The position numbers and the translations under genes were made by a program. A stretch of DNA of 48,871 bases from Streptomyces bungoensis (GTDB lineage: Bacteria; Actinomycetota; Actinomycetes; Streptomycetales; Streptomycetaceae): contig NZ_KQ948863.1 of assembly GCF_001514215.1 (NCBI RefSeq), positions 83,622 through 132,492 on the forward strand. The letters run 5' to 3'. This document shows, piece after piece, positions 1 to 7,842 of the stretch. The notes beneath the pieces were generated by a model. The model was not told where the DNA came from. It worked only from the letters and a program-made list of their open reading frames with translations, and ran no database searches. Each line of letters opens with the position of its first letter. Within the stretch, counting starts at the first letter, position 1.

Positions 1-30
1 CCCCGCGCACCCCCCGACACGACGCTGGAG

Positions 31-50
31 TCAGGCCCCGAAGGGCCTGA
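31..50. terminator. Hairpin just upstream of the universal stress gene
   Basis: A perfect 8-bp inverted repeat (TCAGGCCC / GGGCCTGA) with a CGAA loop ends a few bases before the Shine-Dalgarno of the stress-protein gene. It could be the terminator of a gene outside the window or a structured 5' leader. There is no T-tract, so its role is open. Confidence 0.5.
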
Positions 51-67
51 CTCAGGAGGTGGAGAAC

Positions 68-1012
68 ATGCCCCGCACCATCATCGTGGGTCTCGACGGC
101 TCGCCCGAGAGCCGCGCCGCCGCCGACTGGGCGGCCCGCGAGGCCGAACTGCGCGGACTGCCGGTGAAGCTCGTCCAGGTCTGGGAGCCGATACCCGAGC
201 CCATGGCCCAGGCTCCGCTGCTGGGCTCCGAAACCCATCAGCGCTGGACCGGCCGAGGCGAGACGGACGTGCCCCGGGCCGAAGGCTGGGGGAGGATCCC
301 CCACGAGGCCGCCGAAGGCCTGCGACTGCGCCACCCCGGCGTCGAGGTGACCACCGAGCGGCTCACCGGATCGCCGGCCGAAACCCTGATCGAGGCCGCC
401 GAGGACGCCGAACTGCTGGTCCTCGGCTCGCGCGGTCTGAGCGGCCTCGGCGGCTTCCTGGTCGGCTCCGTCGGCCACGCGGTCGTGGCGCACACCGAGC
501 GACCCGTCGTCCTGGTCCGCGCCGGCGAACAGGCGGCGGACGAGAAGGAGACGGACGGGGCGGGCACCCCCTCCGCGGGCACGGCGGCCGGTCCCGTCGT
601 CCTCGGGCTCGACATCGCCCGCCCCGACGAGGCACTGCTCGAGTTCGCCTTCGACGCCGCCGCCCGCCGGAACGTGCCCCTGCACGTCGTGCACGCCTGG
701 AACCCGCCGCCCTACTACGCCTACGGCATGGCCCTGGAGCCCGCGGTCGAGCGGGAGATGGCGAAGGGCGACGTCGTCGTCCTGAGCGAGGTGCTGCGCC
801 CCTGGCGGGAGAAGCACCCCGGCGTCAAGGTCGTCGAACTGTCGCACTACGGCAGCCCCTCGCTCCTCCTCATCGACGCCTCCCACGAGGCATCCCTGGT
901 CGTCGTCGGCCGGCGGATCCGCCGCTCCGCGGTCGGCGCCCACCTCGGCATCGTCACCCAGGCCGTGCTGCACCACGCCGTCGCACCCGTCGCCGTCGTC
1001 GCACACGCGTGA
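68..1012 (+). CDS. Universal stress protein, tandem UspA domains
   Basis: This 314-residue protein carries two UspA-type alpha/beta domains. The first starts with IIVGLDGSPES and ends in a glycine-rich nucleotide-binding stretch (VLGSRGLSGLGG...GSVGHAVV). The second domain ends with VVVGRRIRRSAVGAHLG. Tandem UspA proteins bind ATP or AMP and act in the cytoplasm during hypoxia, starvation or oxidative stress; that is family knowledge. The ATG at 68 is chosen over the GTG at 59 because AGGAGG at 54-59 overlaps the GTG but lies 8 bases before the ATG. It is convergent with a polyphosphate kinase gene 14 bp away and close to a GAPDH gene, a set that resembles actinobacterial dormancy or stress clusters (inference). 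Confidence 0.9.
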   Translation: MPRTIIVGLDGSPESRAAADWAAREAELRGLPVKLVQVWEPIPEPMAQAPLLGSETHQRWTGRGETDVPRAEGWGRIPHEAAEGLRLRHPGVEVTTERLTGSPAETLIEAAEDAELLVLGSRGLSGLGGFLVGSVGHAVVAHTERPVVLVRAGEQAADEKETDGAGTPSAGTAAGPVVLGLDIARPDEALLEFAFDAAARRNVPLHVVHAWNPPPYYAYGMALEPAVEREMAKGDVVVLSEVLRPWREKHPGVKVVELSHYGSPSLLLIDASHEASLVVVGRRIRRSAVGAHLGIVTQAVLHHAVAPVAVVAHA

Positions 1013-1026
1013 CGACCATGACCGGC

Positions 1027-1830
1027 TCAGAGACCCGCCGCGTGATCGGGGACGTACGTCTGCAGATCCCGGGGCGGGCGCTCGTAGCCGGTCGACGGCG
1101 GCCGAGGCGGCAGTTCCAGAACCGCCGGCGGCACGTCCCGGTAGGGGACCGAGCCCAGCAGATGGGCGATCATGTTCAACCGTGCGCGCCTCTTGTCGTC
1201 GCTCTCGACGACGTACCACGGGGCCTCGCCGATGTCGGTGTGCACCAGCATCTCGTCCTTGGCCCGCGAGTACGCCTCCCAGCGGGTGATCGACTCGAGG
1301 TCCATCGCCGACAGCTTCCACCGCCGCAGCGGATCCTCGAGGCGGCGCCGGAACCGCTCCTGCTGCTCGGTGTCACTCACCGAGAACCAGTACTTGCGCA
1401 GCAGGATCCCGTCCTCCACCAGCATCCGCTCGAAGATCGGGCACTGCCGCAGGAAGAGCCGGTGCTCCTCCTGCGTGCAGAATCCCATCACGTGCTCGAC
1501 CCCGGCCCGGTTGTACCAGGACCGGTCGAACAGCACGATCTCCCCGGCGGCCGGCAGATGCTCCACGTACCGCTGGAAGTACCACTGCGTGCGCTCCCGC
1601 TCGGTCGGCTTGGGCAAGGCCGCGATCCGCGCCACCCGCGGGTTCAGGTGCTCGGCGACCCGCTTGATCGTGCCGCCCTTGCCCGCCGCGTCCCGCCCCT
1701 CGAAGACCACGACCAGCCGGGCGCCCTCCGCCCGCACCCACTCCTGCAGCCTCACCAACTCGGTCTGCAGACGCTCCAGTTCCTGCTCGTACACCGCGCG
1801 CGGCAGCTTCGTCGCCCTCTTGCCGGCCAT
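1027..1830 (-). CDS. ppk2: Polyphosphate kinase 2 family protein (first copy)
   Basis: PPK2 enzymes move phosphate between polyphosphate and nucleotides in the cytoplasm. The 267-residue product has the Walker A loop GRDAAGKGG (about 45-53), the WYFQRYVEHLP segment and the Walker B/lid motif DRSWYNRAGVE (about 102-112), followed by RRWKLS and DDKRRARLN typical of the family. The start at 1830 is an ATG preceded by GGGAGG on the minus strand; a longer frame reaching 1971 would run into the promoter of the divergent GAPDH gene. A second paralogue lies at 16400-17395. Whether it prefers GDP, ADP or AMP cannot be settled from the sequence alone. Confidence 0.93.
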   Translation of the reverse strand: MAGKRATKLPRAVYEQELERLQTELVRLQEWVRAEGARLVVVFEGRDAAGKGGTIKRVAEHLNPRVARIAALPKPTERERTQWYFQRYVEHLPAAGEIVLFDRSWYNRAGVEHVMGFCTQEEHRLFLRQCPIFERMLVEDGILLRKYWFSVSDTEQQERFRRRLEDPLRRWKLSAMDLESITRWEAYSRAKDEMLVHTDIGEAPWYVVESDDKRRARLNMIAHLLGSVPYRDVPPAVLELPPRPPSTGYERPPRDLQTYVPDHAAGL

Positions 1831-1924
1831 GCCGCCTCCCTCACCCGACGACTCGCACGTCACTGAGGCCCCGCCCGGGCACCAGGACACCACCGTACTT
1901 TCCGATCCCGAGGAGCTCACCACT

Positions 1925-2938
1925 ATGACCGTACGCGTCGGCATCAACGGCTTCGGACGCATCGGCCGCACCTACCTCCGCGCGGCCCTGGACCGCGCGG
2001 AGGCGGGTACGCAGGACGTCCAGGTCGTCGCGGTCAACGACATCGCGCCGCCCGCCACCCTCGCCCACCTCCTGGAGTACGACTCGACGTTCGGGCACAT
2101 CGGACGCGAGGTCACGCACGACGACAGCTCGATCAGCGTCGACGGCCGGCGCATCGCCGTCACCGCCGAACGCGACCCGGAGGCCCTGCACTGGTCCGAC
2201 CACGGGGTCGACATCGTCATCGAGTCCACCGGCCGCTTCCGCGACCGCGACTCCGCGGCCCTCCACCTGAAGGCGGGCGCCCACACGGTGCTGCTCTCGG
2301 CACCCGGCAAGGACGTGGACGCCACCATCGTGATGGGCGTCAACGACGACACCTACGACCGGCACCGCGACCGGATCGTCTCGGCCGCCTCCTGCACCAC
2401 CAACTGCCTGGCCCCGATGGTCAAGGTGCTCGACGACGCCTTCGGCGTCGACCGCGGTCTGCTGACCACGGTCCACGGCTACACCAACGACCAGTCCCTG
2501 CTGGACGGCCCCCACAAGGACCTGCGCCGAGCCCGCTCCGCGGCGCTGAGCATCATCCCGACCAGCACGGGGGCCGCCCGCGCCGTCGGCCTCGTGCTGC
2601 CGGAACTGGCCGGCGCGCTGGACGGGACCGCCGTCCGGGTGCCCGTGGAGGACGGTTCGCTGACCGACCTGACGGTGGTGCTGAACCGCGAGACCACGGC
2701 GGACGAGATCAACGCCGCCTTCGCCGCGGCCGCCGAGGGACCGCTGAACGGCATACTGCGCGTTTCGACGGCCCCCATCGTCTCCCGCGACGTCATCGGC
2801 GACCCTGCCTCCTGCGTCTTCGACGCCGCGCTCACCCAGACCGGTGGCACCCTCGCCAAGGTGTTCGGCTGGTACGACAACGAATGGGGTTACACGAACA
2901 GGCTCCTCGACCTCACCGCCCTGGTCGCCGACGACTGA
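1925..2938 (+). CDS. gap: Glyceraldehyde-3-phosphate dehydrogenase
   Basis: This glycolytic enzyme oxidises glyceraldehyde-3-phosphate to 1,3-bisphosphoglycerate with NAD(P). The 337-residue protein begins with the Rossmann motif VGINGFGRIGRTYLRA and has the catalytic block SAASCTTNCLAP, with the nucleophile Cys157. It ends with the family signature WYDNEWGYTNRL. The ATG at 1925 is used because AGGAG lies 9 bases upstream and homology starts here; the open frame extends further upstream as a shadow of the PPK2 gene. It is divergent from PPK2, so the 94-bp gap must hold both promoters. In Streptomyces a second GAPDH beside stress genes is usually not the main glycolytic copy, so a stress-related role is inferred. 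Confidence 0.95.
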   Translation: MTVRVGINGFGRIGRTYLRAALDRAEAGTQDVQVVAVNDIAPPATLAHLLEYDSTFGHIGREVTHDDSSISVDGRRIAVTAERDPEALHWSDHGVDIVIESTGRFRDRDSAALHLKAGAHTVLLSAPGKDVDATIVMGVNDDTYDRHRDRIVSAASCTTNCLAPMVKVLDDAFGVDRGLLTTVHGYTNDQSLLDGPHKDLRRARSAALSIIPTSTGAARAVGLVLPELAGALDGTAVRVPVEDGSLTDLTVVLNRETTADEINAAFAAAAEGPLNGILRVSTAPIVSRDVIGDPASCVFDAALTQTGGTLAKVFGWYDNEWGYTNRLLDLTALVADD

Positions 2939-3194
2939 GCTCCCGGACCACACGGGCCAGGTTGACCCCGTAGCCGACGCCGAAGGCGTGCGGGGTGAGA
3001 AGGGCGTCGCTGTCCGGATCCCAGTACTCGCGGACGATCTTCTCCGGGGTCGGGAGCCGGAAGTCGTACGGGACTCCCAGGACGGTCCCCGTCCACGTGC
3101 GAGCCTCCGACGGCTTGCGCAGCTCCTTCGCCACGGCGGCCGCGACGACGCCGACGGCGATGAGTGCCAGGTTCTTCCGCAGTCGCCTGTTCAT
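2913..3194 (-). CDS. DUF5808-like small membrane-anchored protein
   Basis: The 93-residue protein has a basic N-terminus, one hydrophobic segment (LALIAVGVVAAAVAKEL, about 9-25), then the conserved block TWTGTVLGVPYDFRLPTPEK followed by REYWDPDS and a C-terminal GVGYGVNLARV. This pattern matches the DUF5808 family, whose function is unknown. The ATG at 3194 starts just before the membrane segment; no strong ribosome site is visible. Its 3' end overlaps the GAPDH stop by 26 bp in convergent orientation. Confidence 0.72.
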   Translation of the reverse strand: MNRRLRKNLALIAVGVVAAAVAKELRKPSEARTWTGTVLGVPYDFRLPTPEKIVREYWDPDSDALLTPHAFGVGYGVNLARVVRELSRRRPGR

Positions 3195-3269
3195 GACTGG
3201 ACGGTACGCGGAGCCCGGGCCCGAGTCCACGACGGTGCGGGAGCTTCGAGACCGCCGGCCCATACCGGA

Positions 3270-4076
3270 TCAGAAGGCCGTGTGGTCGAACCAGCGGTCG
3301 AGGACCGTGGCGTCCCCCGAGACGTCGAAGACCGGCTCCTGGAACGACCGCCGGCCGTAGAGCAGCAGCAGAAGATCCGCCGCCGGCCCCCGCACCGCCG
3401 CCGTGTCCGGCCCGGACTCGGCAACCCCGCCGGTCAGCAGCCGGAAGCCGGCCGGCTCCAGCCGCACCCGCCATTCCTCACCGGCGGCGCCGTCGGCACC
3501 CGTGCACCGGAACGCGATCGTCTCGCCGTCGCCGCGCAGCTTCGTCACCCCGGGTGCGAAAAGCCCCGCGTGCGGCAGGTTCACCAGGAACTCGTCCACT
3601 CCGTCCGCCGCCAGCACCGGGTCGACGTCCGGCTCCCGGCCGACGGCACGCTCCGCGTCCACCCGGTGCACCAGCGTCTCGAACAGCATCCGGCGCGCCC
3701 AGAACCGCGCACGCGGGTCCTCGCCCCATGTCCACATCGGCGCGTCGGGATCCGTGTCCCGCAGCACGGCCGCCACGTCGGGCACCCCCGCCGCCACCCA
3801 GTCGGGGTAGTCCCGCGGGTCGTCGGGCAGCCCCAGCTCCACGTCCCGGCTGCGGGGAAACTCCTGCACGCGCCGGGACAGCAGGGTGCAGAACCAGCGC
3901 TGCAGCGAGCCCACGTGCCGGGCGAGCTCGGCCAGTGTCCAGTCGGGGCAGGAGGGCACGGCACCCGCGGGGTCGGTGCCGCGCACCGCGTCGGCGAACC
4001 GGCGGGTCTCCCGCTCGATCGCCTCACGGTAGGTCTGGTACGGCAGGGGATGCCCCGCGTTGCTCGTCGTCGCCAT
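3270..4076 (-). CDS. Maleylpyruvate isomerase family (mycothiol-dependent type) protein
   Basis: The 268-residue protein starts YQTYREAIERETRRFADAVRG and has the metal-site signatures of the DinB/MDMPI fold: LAELARHVGSLQRWF near residue 65 and ETLVHRVDAERA near residue 145. The C-terminal half (KLRGDGETIAFRCTG...VRGPAADLLLLLYGRR) matches the usual second domain. Family members use mycothiol, the actinobacterial low-molecular-weight thiol, as cofactor; the substrate of this one is unknown. The start at ATG 4076 (MATTSNAGH) removes a 50-residue extension unlike the family. It lies 75 bp upstream of the DUF5808 gene on the same strand, so the two may be cotranscribed. Confidence 0.85.
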   Translation of the reverse strand: MATTSNAGHPLPYQTYREAIERETRRFADAVRGTDPAGAVPSCPDWTLAELARHVGSLQRWFCTLLSRRVQEFPRSRDVELGLPDDPRDYPDWVAAGVPDVAAVLRDTDPDAPMWTWGEDPRARFWARRMLFETLVHRVDAERAVGREPDVDPVLAADGVDEFLVNLPHAGLFAPGVTKLRGDGETIAFRCTGADGAAGEEWRVRLEPAGFRLLTGGVAESGPDTAAVRGPAADLLLLLYGRRSFQEPVFDVSGDATVLDRWFDHTAF

Positions 4077-4167
4077 CTGCTGTCGCCGTTCTGTCACGGT
4101 ACGGATCTCGGTGACGATCAGTGTGGCGGCTGGAGTGAACTCGAAGGCAAGTCGGCCTCGGGTGCGG

Positions 4168-4713
4168 TCAACCGTCGGTCTCGTTGTCGGAACCGGGCGC
4201 GTCGCCGATGGCGACGCGGAGCTCATGCATGCCTTGCAGGATGTCGATGAGGGCCTCTTCCGCTCCGCTCAGCGCGCCTCGGGCTCCCTCCGTGTCACCG
4301 CGCTCCGCGTGCAGCTGGGCGCTCAGCGCGTACACCGCCGTCATGGCGGCGGCGAAGGCGGCCTCCCGTCCCGGGGGTACTTCTTCCGCATCGGATTCGG
4401 AGACCTGCAGCGCGGTGCGCTGCAGCCGGTTCGTCAGGACGTTGAGGGCGAGACCAGGATCCGCTCCCACCTGTTCCCCCCAGCCGAGCAGCGTCTCGAG
4501 GACGTCCTCGATCTCCCCGTCCTCGGTCAGACGGGTGGCGGCGGTGATCTCAAGCTCCGTTTTCGCCAGCAGACTGCCCAGCAGGTGCAGGCGGTCTTCA
4601 CCCTGCGGTCCCTCGGGCCGCTTCTCCGGGTCTGCCGCCGGTTCAGCCGCAAGAGCGGCCAGCGCCGCGTGGATCTGCTCGGCACTCACCGGACGTTCGC
4701 TCCTGATACTCAC
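4168..4713 (-). CDS. Hypothetical alpha-helical acidic protein
   Basis: I do not recognise this 181-residue product. It is rich in Ala, Glu and Leu, lacks membrane segments and cysteines, and appears almost wholly helical, with stretches such as VLETLLGWGEQVGADPGLALN and ALSGAEEALIDILQGMHELRVAIG that suggest a helical bundle. The GTG at 4713 (VSIRSERPVSAEQIHAAL) is preferred because upstream residues are arginine-rich and low in coding character. It lies 91 bp upstream of the maleylpyruvate isomerase-like gene on the same strand and may be cotranscribed with it. Confidence 0.6.
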   Translation of the reverse strand: MSIRSERPVSAEQIHAALAALAAEPAADPEKRPEGPQGEDRLHLLGSLLAKTELEITAATRLTEDGEIEDVLETLLGWGEQVGADPGLALNVLTNRLQRTALQVSESDAEEVPPGREAAFAAAMTAVYALSAQLHAERGDTEGARGALSGAEEALIDILQGMHELRVAIGDAPGSDNETDG

Positions 4714-4829
4714 GCCTTCAGCTTCACCCACCGAAGACGTATCCGCCCGCCCAGACCCACGAAAGTGCGACACCCGGACCTCGTTACCGGCCCCCTGGCC
4801 GCGACGCCCTCGTCGCGGCCGGCCCGGGC

Positions 4830-5260
4830 TCAGCAAGCCGAGGAGCCCACGTGCGTAGGCAGAGCGGCCAGCAGCCGTCGGGTGAAGTCGCCGGCGTCTC
4901 CGCAGCCGTCGACCACGTGGACCACGCCGGCCAGGCGGTAGCGCGGGAGCGGCGGCCGCGTCTGCGGTGTGTCGACCGCCAGGCGCGTGCGTGCGGTCTC
5001 CTCCGTGTCGTCGGCGCGCTGGACGAGGCGCTGCCCGCAGCTGTCGCAGCGACCTGGCGTAGGCGGCTTCCTGGTGTCCAGGTGGTAGCTGTCCCGCAGC
5101 CGCCGCAGGTACGTCGTCCGGTCAGGCGGCGCAGCAGCATCCGGTCGGGGACGTTCAGGTGCAGAACCGCGGCGGGCCGCCGCCCGTGGGCAGCCAGGGC
5201 GATATCGAGGGCTGCGGCCTGCGCGGCCGCGGAGATGCCGAAGGGCCGGCCGACCACCAC
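4830..5260 (-). pseudogene. Adenylate kinase-like remnant, frameshifted, no P-loop
   Basis: Two overlapping minus-strand frames together spell the C-terminal two thirds of an adenylate kinase. One frame gives PAAVLHLNVPDRMLLRRLTG followed by RRTCGGCG (helix and start of the LID). The other continues SYHLDTRKPPTPGRCDSCGQ, then RLVQRADDTEETARTRL and HVVDGCGD. The switch lies in TGCGGGAC near 5091-5098 and fits loss of one base. The zinc-type LID cysteines (CGGCG...CDSCG) remain, but no GxPGAGKGT phosphate loop is visible upstream in any frame. It is therefore dead unless the sequence is in error. A nucleotide kinase next to PPK2 is a plausible former partnership. Confidence 0.72.
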
Positions 5261-5581
5261 GTTGATCTGCAGGGAGCGCGCAGACAACGCCAGCAGCACG
5301 CCCACCGCGGCCCCGACTACGACCGTCCCGCGCGGACGGCGCAGTGAGCCGGTGAGTGTAGGCAGGGGATGTCCCCCGCCGGGCAGGCGGAGAAGGGGCA
5401 TGCGCCGCGCGGCGGCGCGTGGGGAGGACCGTCCCACACAACAGGCGCCGGCTTCGACACGGCGGTGAACGACGTCACGGAGGGCCGCGGAGACCGTGCG
5501 CACGCAGACCGGCCTCACGAAGGAGCTCAGCGGCATCTCAGCCGCCGCGCTCCGACGACTGCGGGAGTAGGTGTGGTCCCT
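5261..5581. other. Intergenic, no supported gene
   Basis: About 320 bp lie between the adenylate kinase-like remnant and the ArsR gene. Open frames exist on both strands but have no recognisable domain. The missing N-terminal part of the kinase is not found here. Confidence 0.5.
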
Positions 5582-5968
5582 TCAGCGCGTGCCGGTCTCA
5601 ACGGACGCCTTGTTCGCTGCTGTTGCTCGTGGCGGGGAGGCGTCGCCCTGCTGCAGTTCGGCCAGGAGCTGGTTCCGTCCGGCCAGAAGCTCGGTCAGGA
5701 TACGGCGAGCCGCGCGCAGGAGTTCGGCCACGTCGCCACCGGCGAGTGCGTAAGTGACGGTGGAGCCCTCTCGTGTGGACACGACGATGCCCGCGCGGCG
5801 CAGCACGGCGAGCTGTTGCGAGAGGCTGGAGGGCTCGATCTCGATGTCGGCAAGCAAGTCCCGCACGGGGACGGGGCCGTGCTGCAGGAGTTCCAGGACC
5901 CTGATACGCGTGGGGTGGCCAAGCATGCGGAAGAACTCTGCCTTGGCTTGGTAGAGGGGGACCTGCAT
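5582..5968 (-). CDS. ArsR-family winged-helix transcriptional regulator
   Basis: This 128-residue DNA-binding protein starts MQVPLYQAKAEFFRMLGHPT followed by RIRVLELLQ, then the helix-turn-helix VRDLLADIEIEPSSLSQQLAVL and the wing IVVSTREGSTVTYALA. That is a classic ArsR/SmtB fold. It has no cysteine, so the usual thiol metal sites are absent and a non-metal signal is likely. The ATG at 5968 follows AGGAAG at good spacing. A GC-poor region with inverted repeats upstream (6080-6132) is the probable autoregulatory site. No obvious target gene is left next to it; in related genomes such regulators accompany transporters or sulphur genes (inference). Confidence 0.88.
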   Translation of the reverse strand: MQVPLYQAKAEFFRMLGHPTRIRVLELLQHGPVPVRDLLADIEIEPSSLSQQLAVLRRAGIVVSTREGSTVTYALAGGDVAELLRAARRILTELLAGRNQLLAELQQGDASPPRATAANKASVETGTR

Positions 5969-6079
5969 AACGCACTTCCTGCCTGTCGAGGTGGCCTCTC
6001 ATGGCGCGGCGGCGTCACGCGGACGCAGTCGCGCCATGAGTCTTGCCTGTCCATCTTTCTCGGCCCGGGCGGCTCACGT

Positions 6080-6132
6080 TCATGAATTGTCATCCTCTCC
6101 ATGTGATGGCTTGAAGAAGTCTTCAATTCATG
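6080..6132. promoter_or_regulatory. Inverted repeats upstream of the ArsR gene
   Basis: CATGAATTG at 6081-6089 is repeated inverted as CAATTCATG at 6124-6132, and TTGAAGAAGTCTTCAA at 6111-6126 is a near-perfect palindrome. The stretch is clearly poorer in GC than its surroundings and lies between the ArsR and roadblock genes. An ArsR operator or promoter is the simplest reading. Confidence 0.5.
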
Positions 6133-6159
6133 GGCATGCGTCAGCCCGTTCCGGAGGGC

Positions 6160-6534
6160 CTAGACCTCGAGTTGTTCTTCGATCCGCTTGAGTTGGTGGC
6201 GGGCCATGGCCAGGTTCGACCGCTCCTTGTCCATGACGAGGTAGAGGAACAGGCCGTTTCCGTTCCGGCCGGTGACCAGCCGGATGAGGTGGTACTGCCC
6301 TCCCAGCGTGATCAGGATGTCCTCGATCTGGCTCTTGAGCCCGAGAAGCTCCATGGTGCGCACCTTGGCGCGGATCACGTCCGTGTTGCCGGCCGCGGCC
6401 ACGGTCAGGTCCAGGTCCTTGCCCCCGCCCAGGGTGCCGAGGGCCATGCCGCTGGTGTAGTCGACGACAGCCGCCCCCAGCGCTCCCTCGATCCCGGCCA
6501 TCATTTCCTTCAGTGCCACTTCCACAGTCGCCAT
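6160..6534 (-). CDS. Roadblock/LC7 domain protein
   Basis: The 124-residue protein is a single roadblock/LC7 domain: an N-terminal helix (MATVEVALKEMMAGIEG), strand AAVVDYTSGMALGTLG, and the central LTVAAAGNTDVIRAKVRTME. It ends with QYHLIRLV...GLFLYLVMDKERSNLAMARH. Such domains dimerise and often sense or regulate small Ras-like GTPases in multi-gene conservons in Streptomyces. No GTPase, histidine-kinase or DUF742 gene is nearby, so this is a solitary copy. The ATG at 6534 follows GGGGAGGG at suitable spacing. Confidence 0.85.
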   Translation of the reverse strand: MATVEVALKEMMAGIEGALGAAVVDYTSGMALGTLGGGKDLDLTVAAAGNTDVIRAKVRTMELLGLKSQIEDILITLGGQYHLIRLVTGRNGNGLFLYLVMDKERSNLAMARHQLKRIEEQLEV

Positions 6535-6918
6535 CGGCGCCCTCCCCTTGGTAGTCGCGCGGCTCGCTCCGCTGGGAACCGCCCGTGATCGCACCGTATC
6601 CACACCACCCCGCGGCGAGAGAAGCCTGCTCGAGAACGACCCAAGATGATCGAAAAGGACCTCGGTGTGCTACTCCGGTGATCGGATTTACAGGCCCCGT
6701 CGAAGCGGCCGGTGCACTGAAGAAAACGCCGACAAGAGCCGCATCGACGGCCGAGGCAGCAAAACGTAAGCGCTATGGAGTTCCCCCCTTGGGGCACGAC
6801 CGGCTCCTGGGCAAGGCCGTCCGCCTTCAGGTTTGTGCTGGGCGGCGGGGCCAGGAGAGGCGGTGTTCGGGGCGCAGTAGCCGGCTCATGGGGCCACGGC
6901 ACACCGAGCTCTCCGTGA
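6535..6918. other. Intergenic, no supported gene
   Basis: The region between the divergent roadblock and TetR genes holds their promoters. I see no conserved coding frame in it. Confidence 0.45.
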
Positions 6919-6933
6919 AACGCGTTCGTTACG
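6919..6933. promoter_or_regulatory. Candidate TetR autoregulatory site
   Basis: Nine bases before the TetR start the sequence AACGCGTTCGTTACG contains the palindrome AACGCGTT and shares the 10-mer GTTCGTTACG exactly with the right edge of the operator at 7690-7708. This supports autoregulation by the adjacent TetR protein (inference). Confidence 0.45.
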
Positions 6934-6941
6934 ATCACAGC

Positions 6942-7637
6942 GTGACTGTGAGAAGAGAGCCGATCAGCCGTCGGGAGCGTCCGGCCAAGCCCGCTCTTTC
7001 CCGGCAGTGGATCGTGGACACCGCCGTGCGGGTCATGCGGGCCGAGGGGCTGGAGAAGGTCACCATGCGCCGCCTGGCCAAGGAGCTGGACACCGGTCCG
7101 GCGTCGCTGTACGTCTACGTGGCCAGCACCGCCGAACTGCACGCTGCGGTGCTGGACGCTCTTCTGGGCGAGGTCGACCTGACCGGCGGGAGCGCCGGGG
7201 AGGGCTGGCGCGAGCAGTTGCGTGCCGTACTGGCCTCCTACACCGCCGTGCTGTTCGAGCACCCGCAGCTGGCCCGGTCGGCGCTCGTGGCGCGCCCCAG
7301 CGGCGAGCACTACCTGCGGCTGGTGGAGCGCGTCCTGGATCTGCTCTCCCGCAGCGGAGCGGCCCGCGAGCAGGTGGCCTGGGGCGTGGACAAGCTGCTC
7401 CAGGACGCCACGGCCACGGCCGCCGAGCAGTCGACGCAGGAACACGACCCCATGGCCGCAGACGACTGGAACGCCACCGGCCGGGCCCTGCAGTCCGTGG
7501 ACGCGGCCACCCATCCGGCCATCAAGGCGCACATGCCCGCCCTGGTCAGCGGCTCGCCCGGCGACCGGATGGGCTGGAGTTTCGACGTTCTGGTCAACGG
7601 CATCACGCACACACCCGTCCCCGGCGCCAAGGGCTGA
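6942..7637 (+). CDS. TetR-family transcriptional repressor
   Basis: The 231-residue protein has an N-terminal TetR helix-turn-helix (LSRQWIVDTAVRVMRAEGLE, then VTMRRLAKELDTGPASLYVYV, about 19-60) and a C-terminal ligand-binding region resembling the TetR_C class. It starts at GTG 6942; a second GTG at 6948 is possible and the Shine-Dalgarno is weak. It sits directly upstream of a TetX-like FAD monooxygenase on the same strand, with a perfect 16-bp palindrome between them and a related half-site before its own start. The likely job is ligand-relieved repression of the monooxygenase. Confidence 0.88.
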   Translation: MTVRREPISRRERPAKPALSRQWIVDTAVRVMRAEGLEKVTMRRLAKELDTGPASLYVYVASTAELHAAVLDALLGEVDLTGGSAGEGWREQLRAVLASYTAVLFEHPQLARSALVARPSGEHYLRLVERVLDLLSRSGAAREQVAWGVDKLLQDATATAAEQSTQEHDPMAADDWNATGRALQSVDAATHPAIKAHMPALVSGSPGDRMGWSFDVLVNGITHTPVPGAKG

Positions 7638-7675
7638 GGCCGCCTCGCCCGCCTCGTGGATCGACGCACCTCACG

Positions 7676-7705
7676 ACGAACTTGTTCGGAACGAACATGT
7701 TCGTT
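7676..7705. promoter_or_regulatory. Tandem palindromic operator before the TetX-like gene
   Basis: AACGAACATGTTCGTT at 7690-7705 is a perfect 16-bp palindrome. Immediately before it ACGAACTTGTTCGG (7676-7689) is a second imperfect copy in register, about one and a half helical turns away. The pair lies 138 bp before the monooxygenase start and is the best candidate operator for the upstream TetR protein. Confidence 0.7.
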
Positions 7706-7842
7706 ACGGTGGAGGTGTCCGGCCGGGTCGCCTCACGCCCGAGCCGTCCGCCGCCCTGCCGGGGAGACGGGCGCTGCCGGCTCCGCACCTCTTCCCGGGC
7801 TGCGCACTGAGGTGCGCCCTGGCTCAGTCATCCGGAGGCCCC

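Noticed and set aside
5369..6085. Plus-strand frame across the ArsR gene
   Set aside because: The minus strand encodes a well-conserved ArsR protein with a proper start; the plus frame has no recognisable domain.
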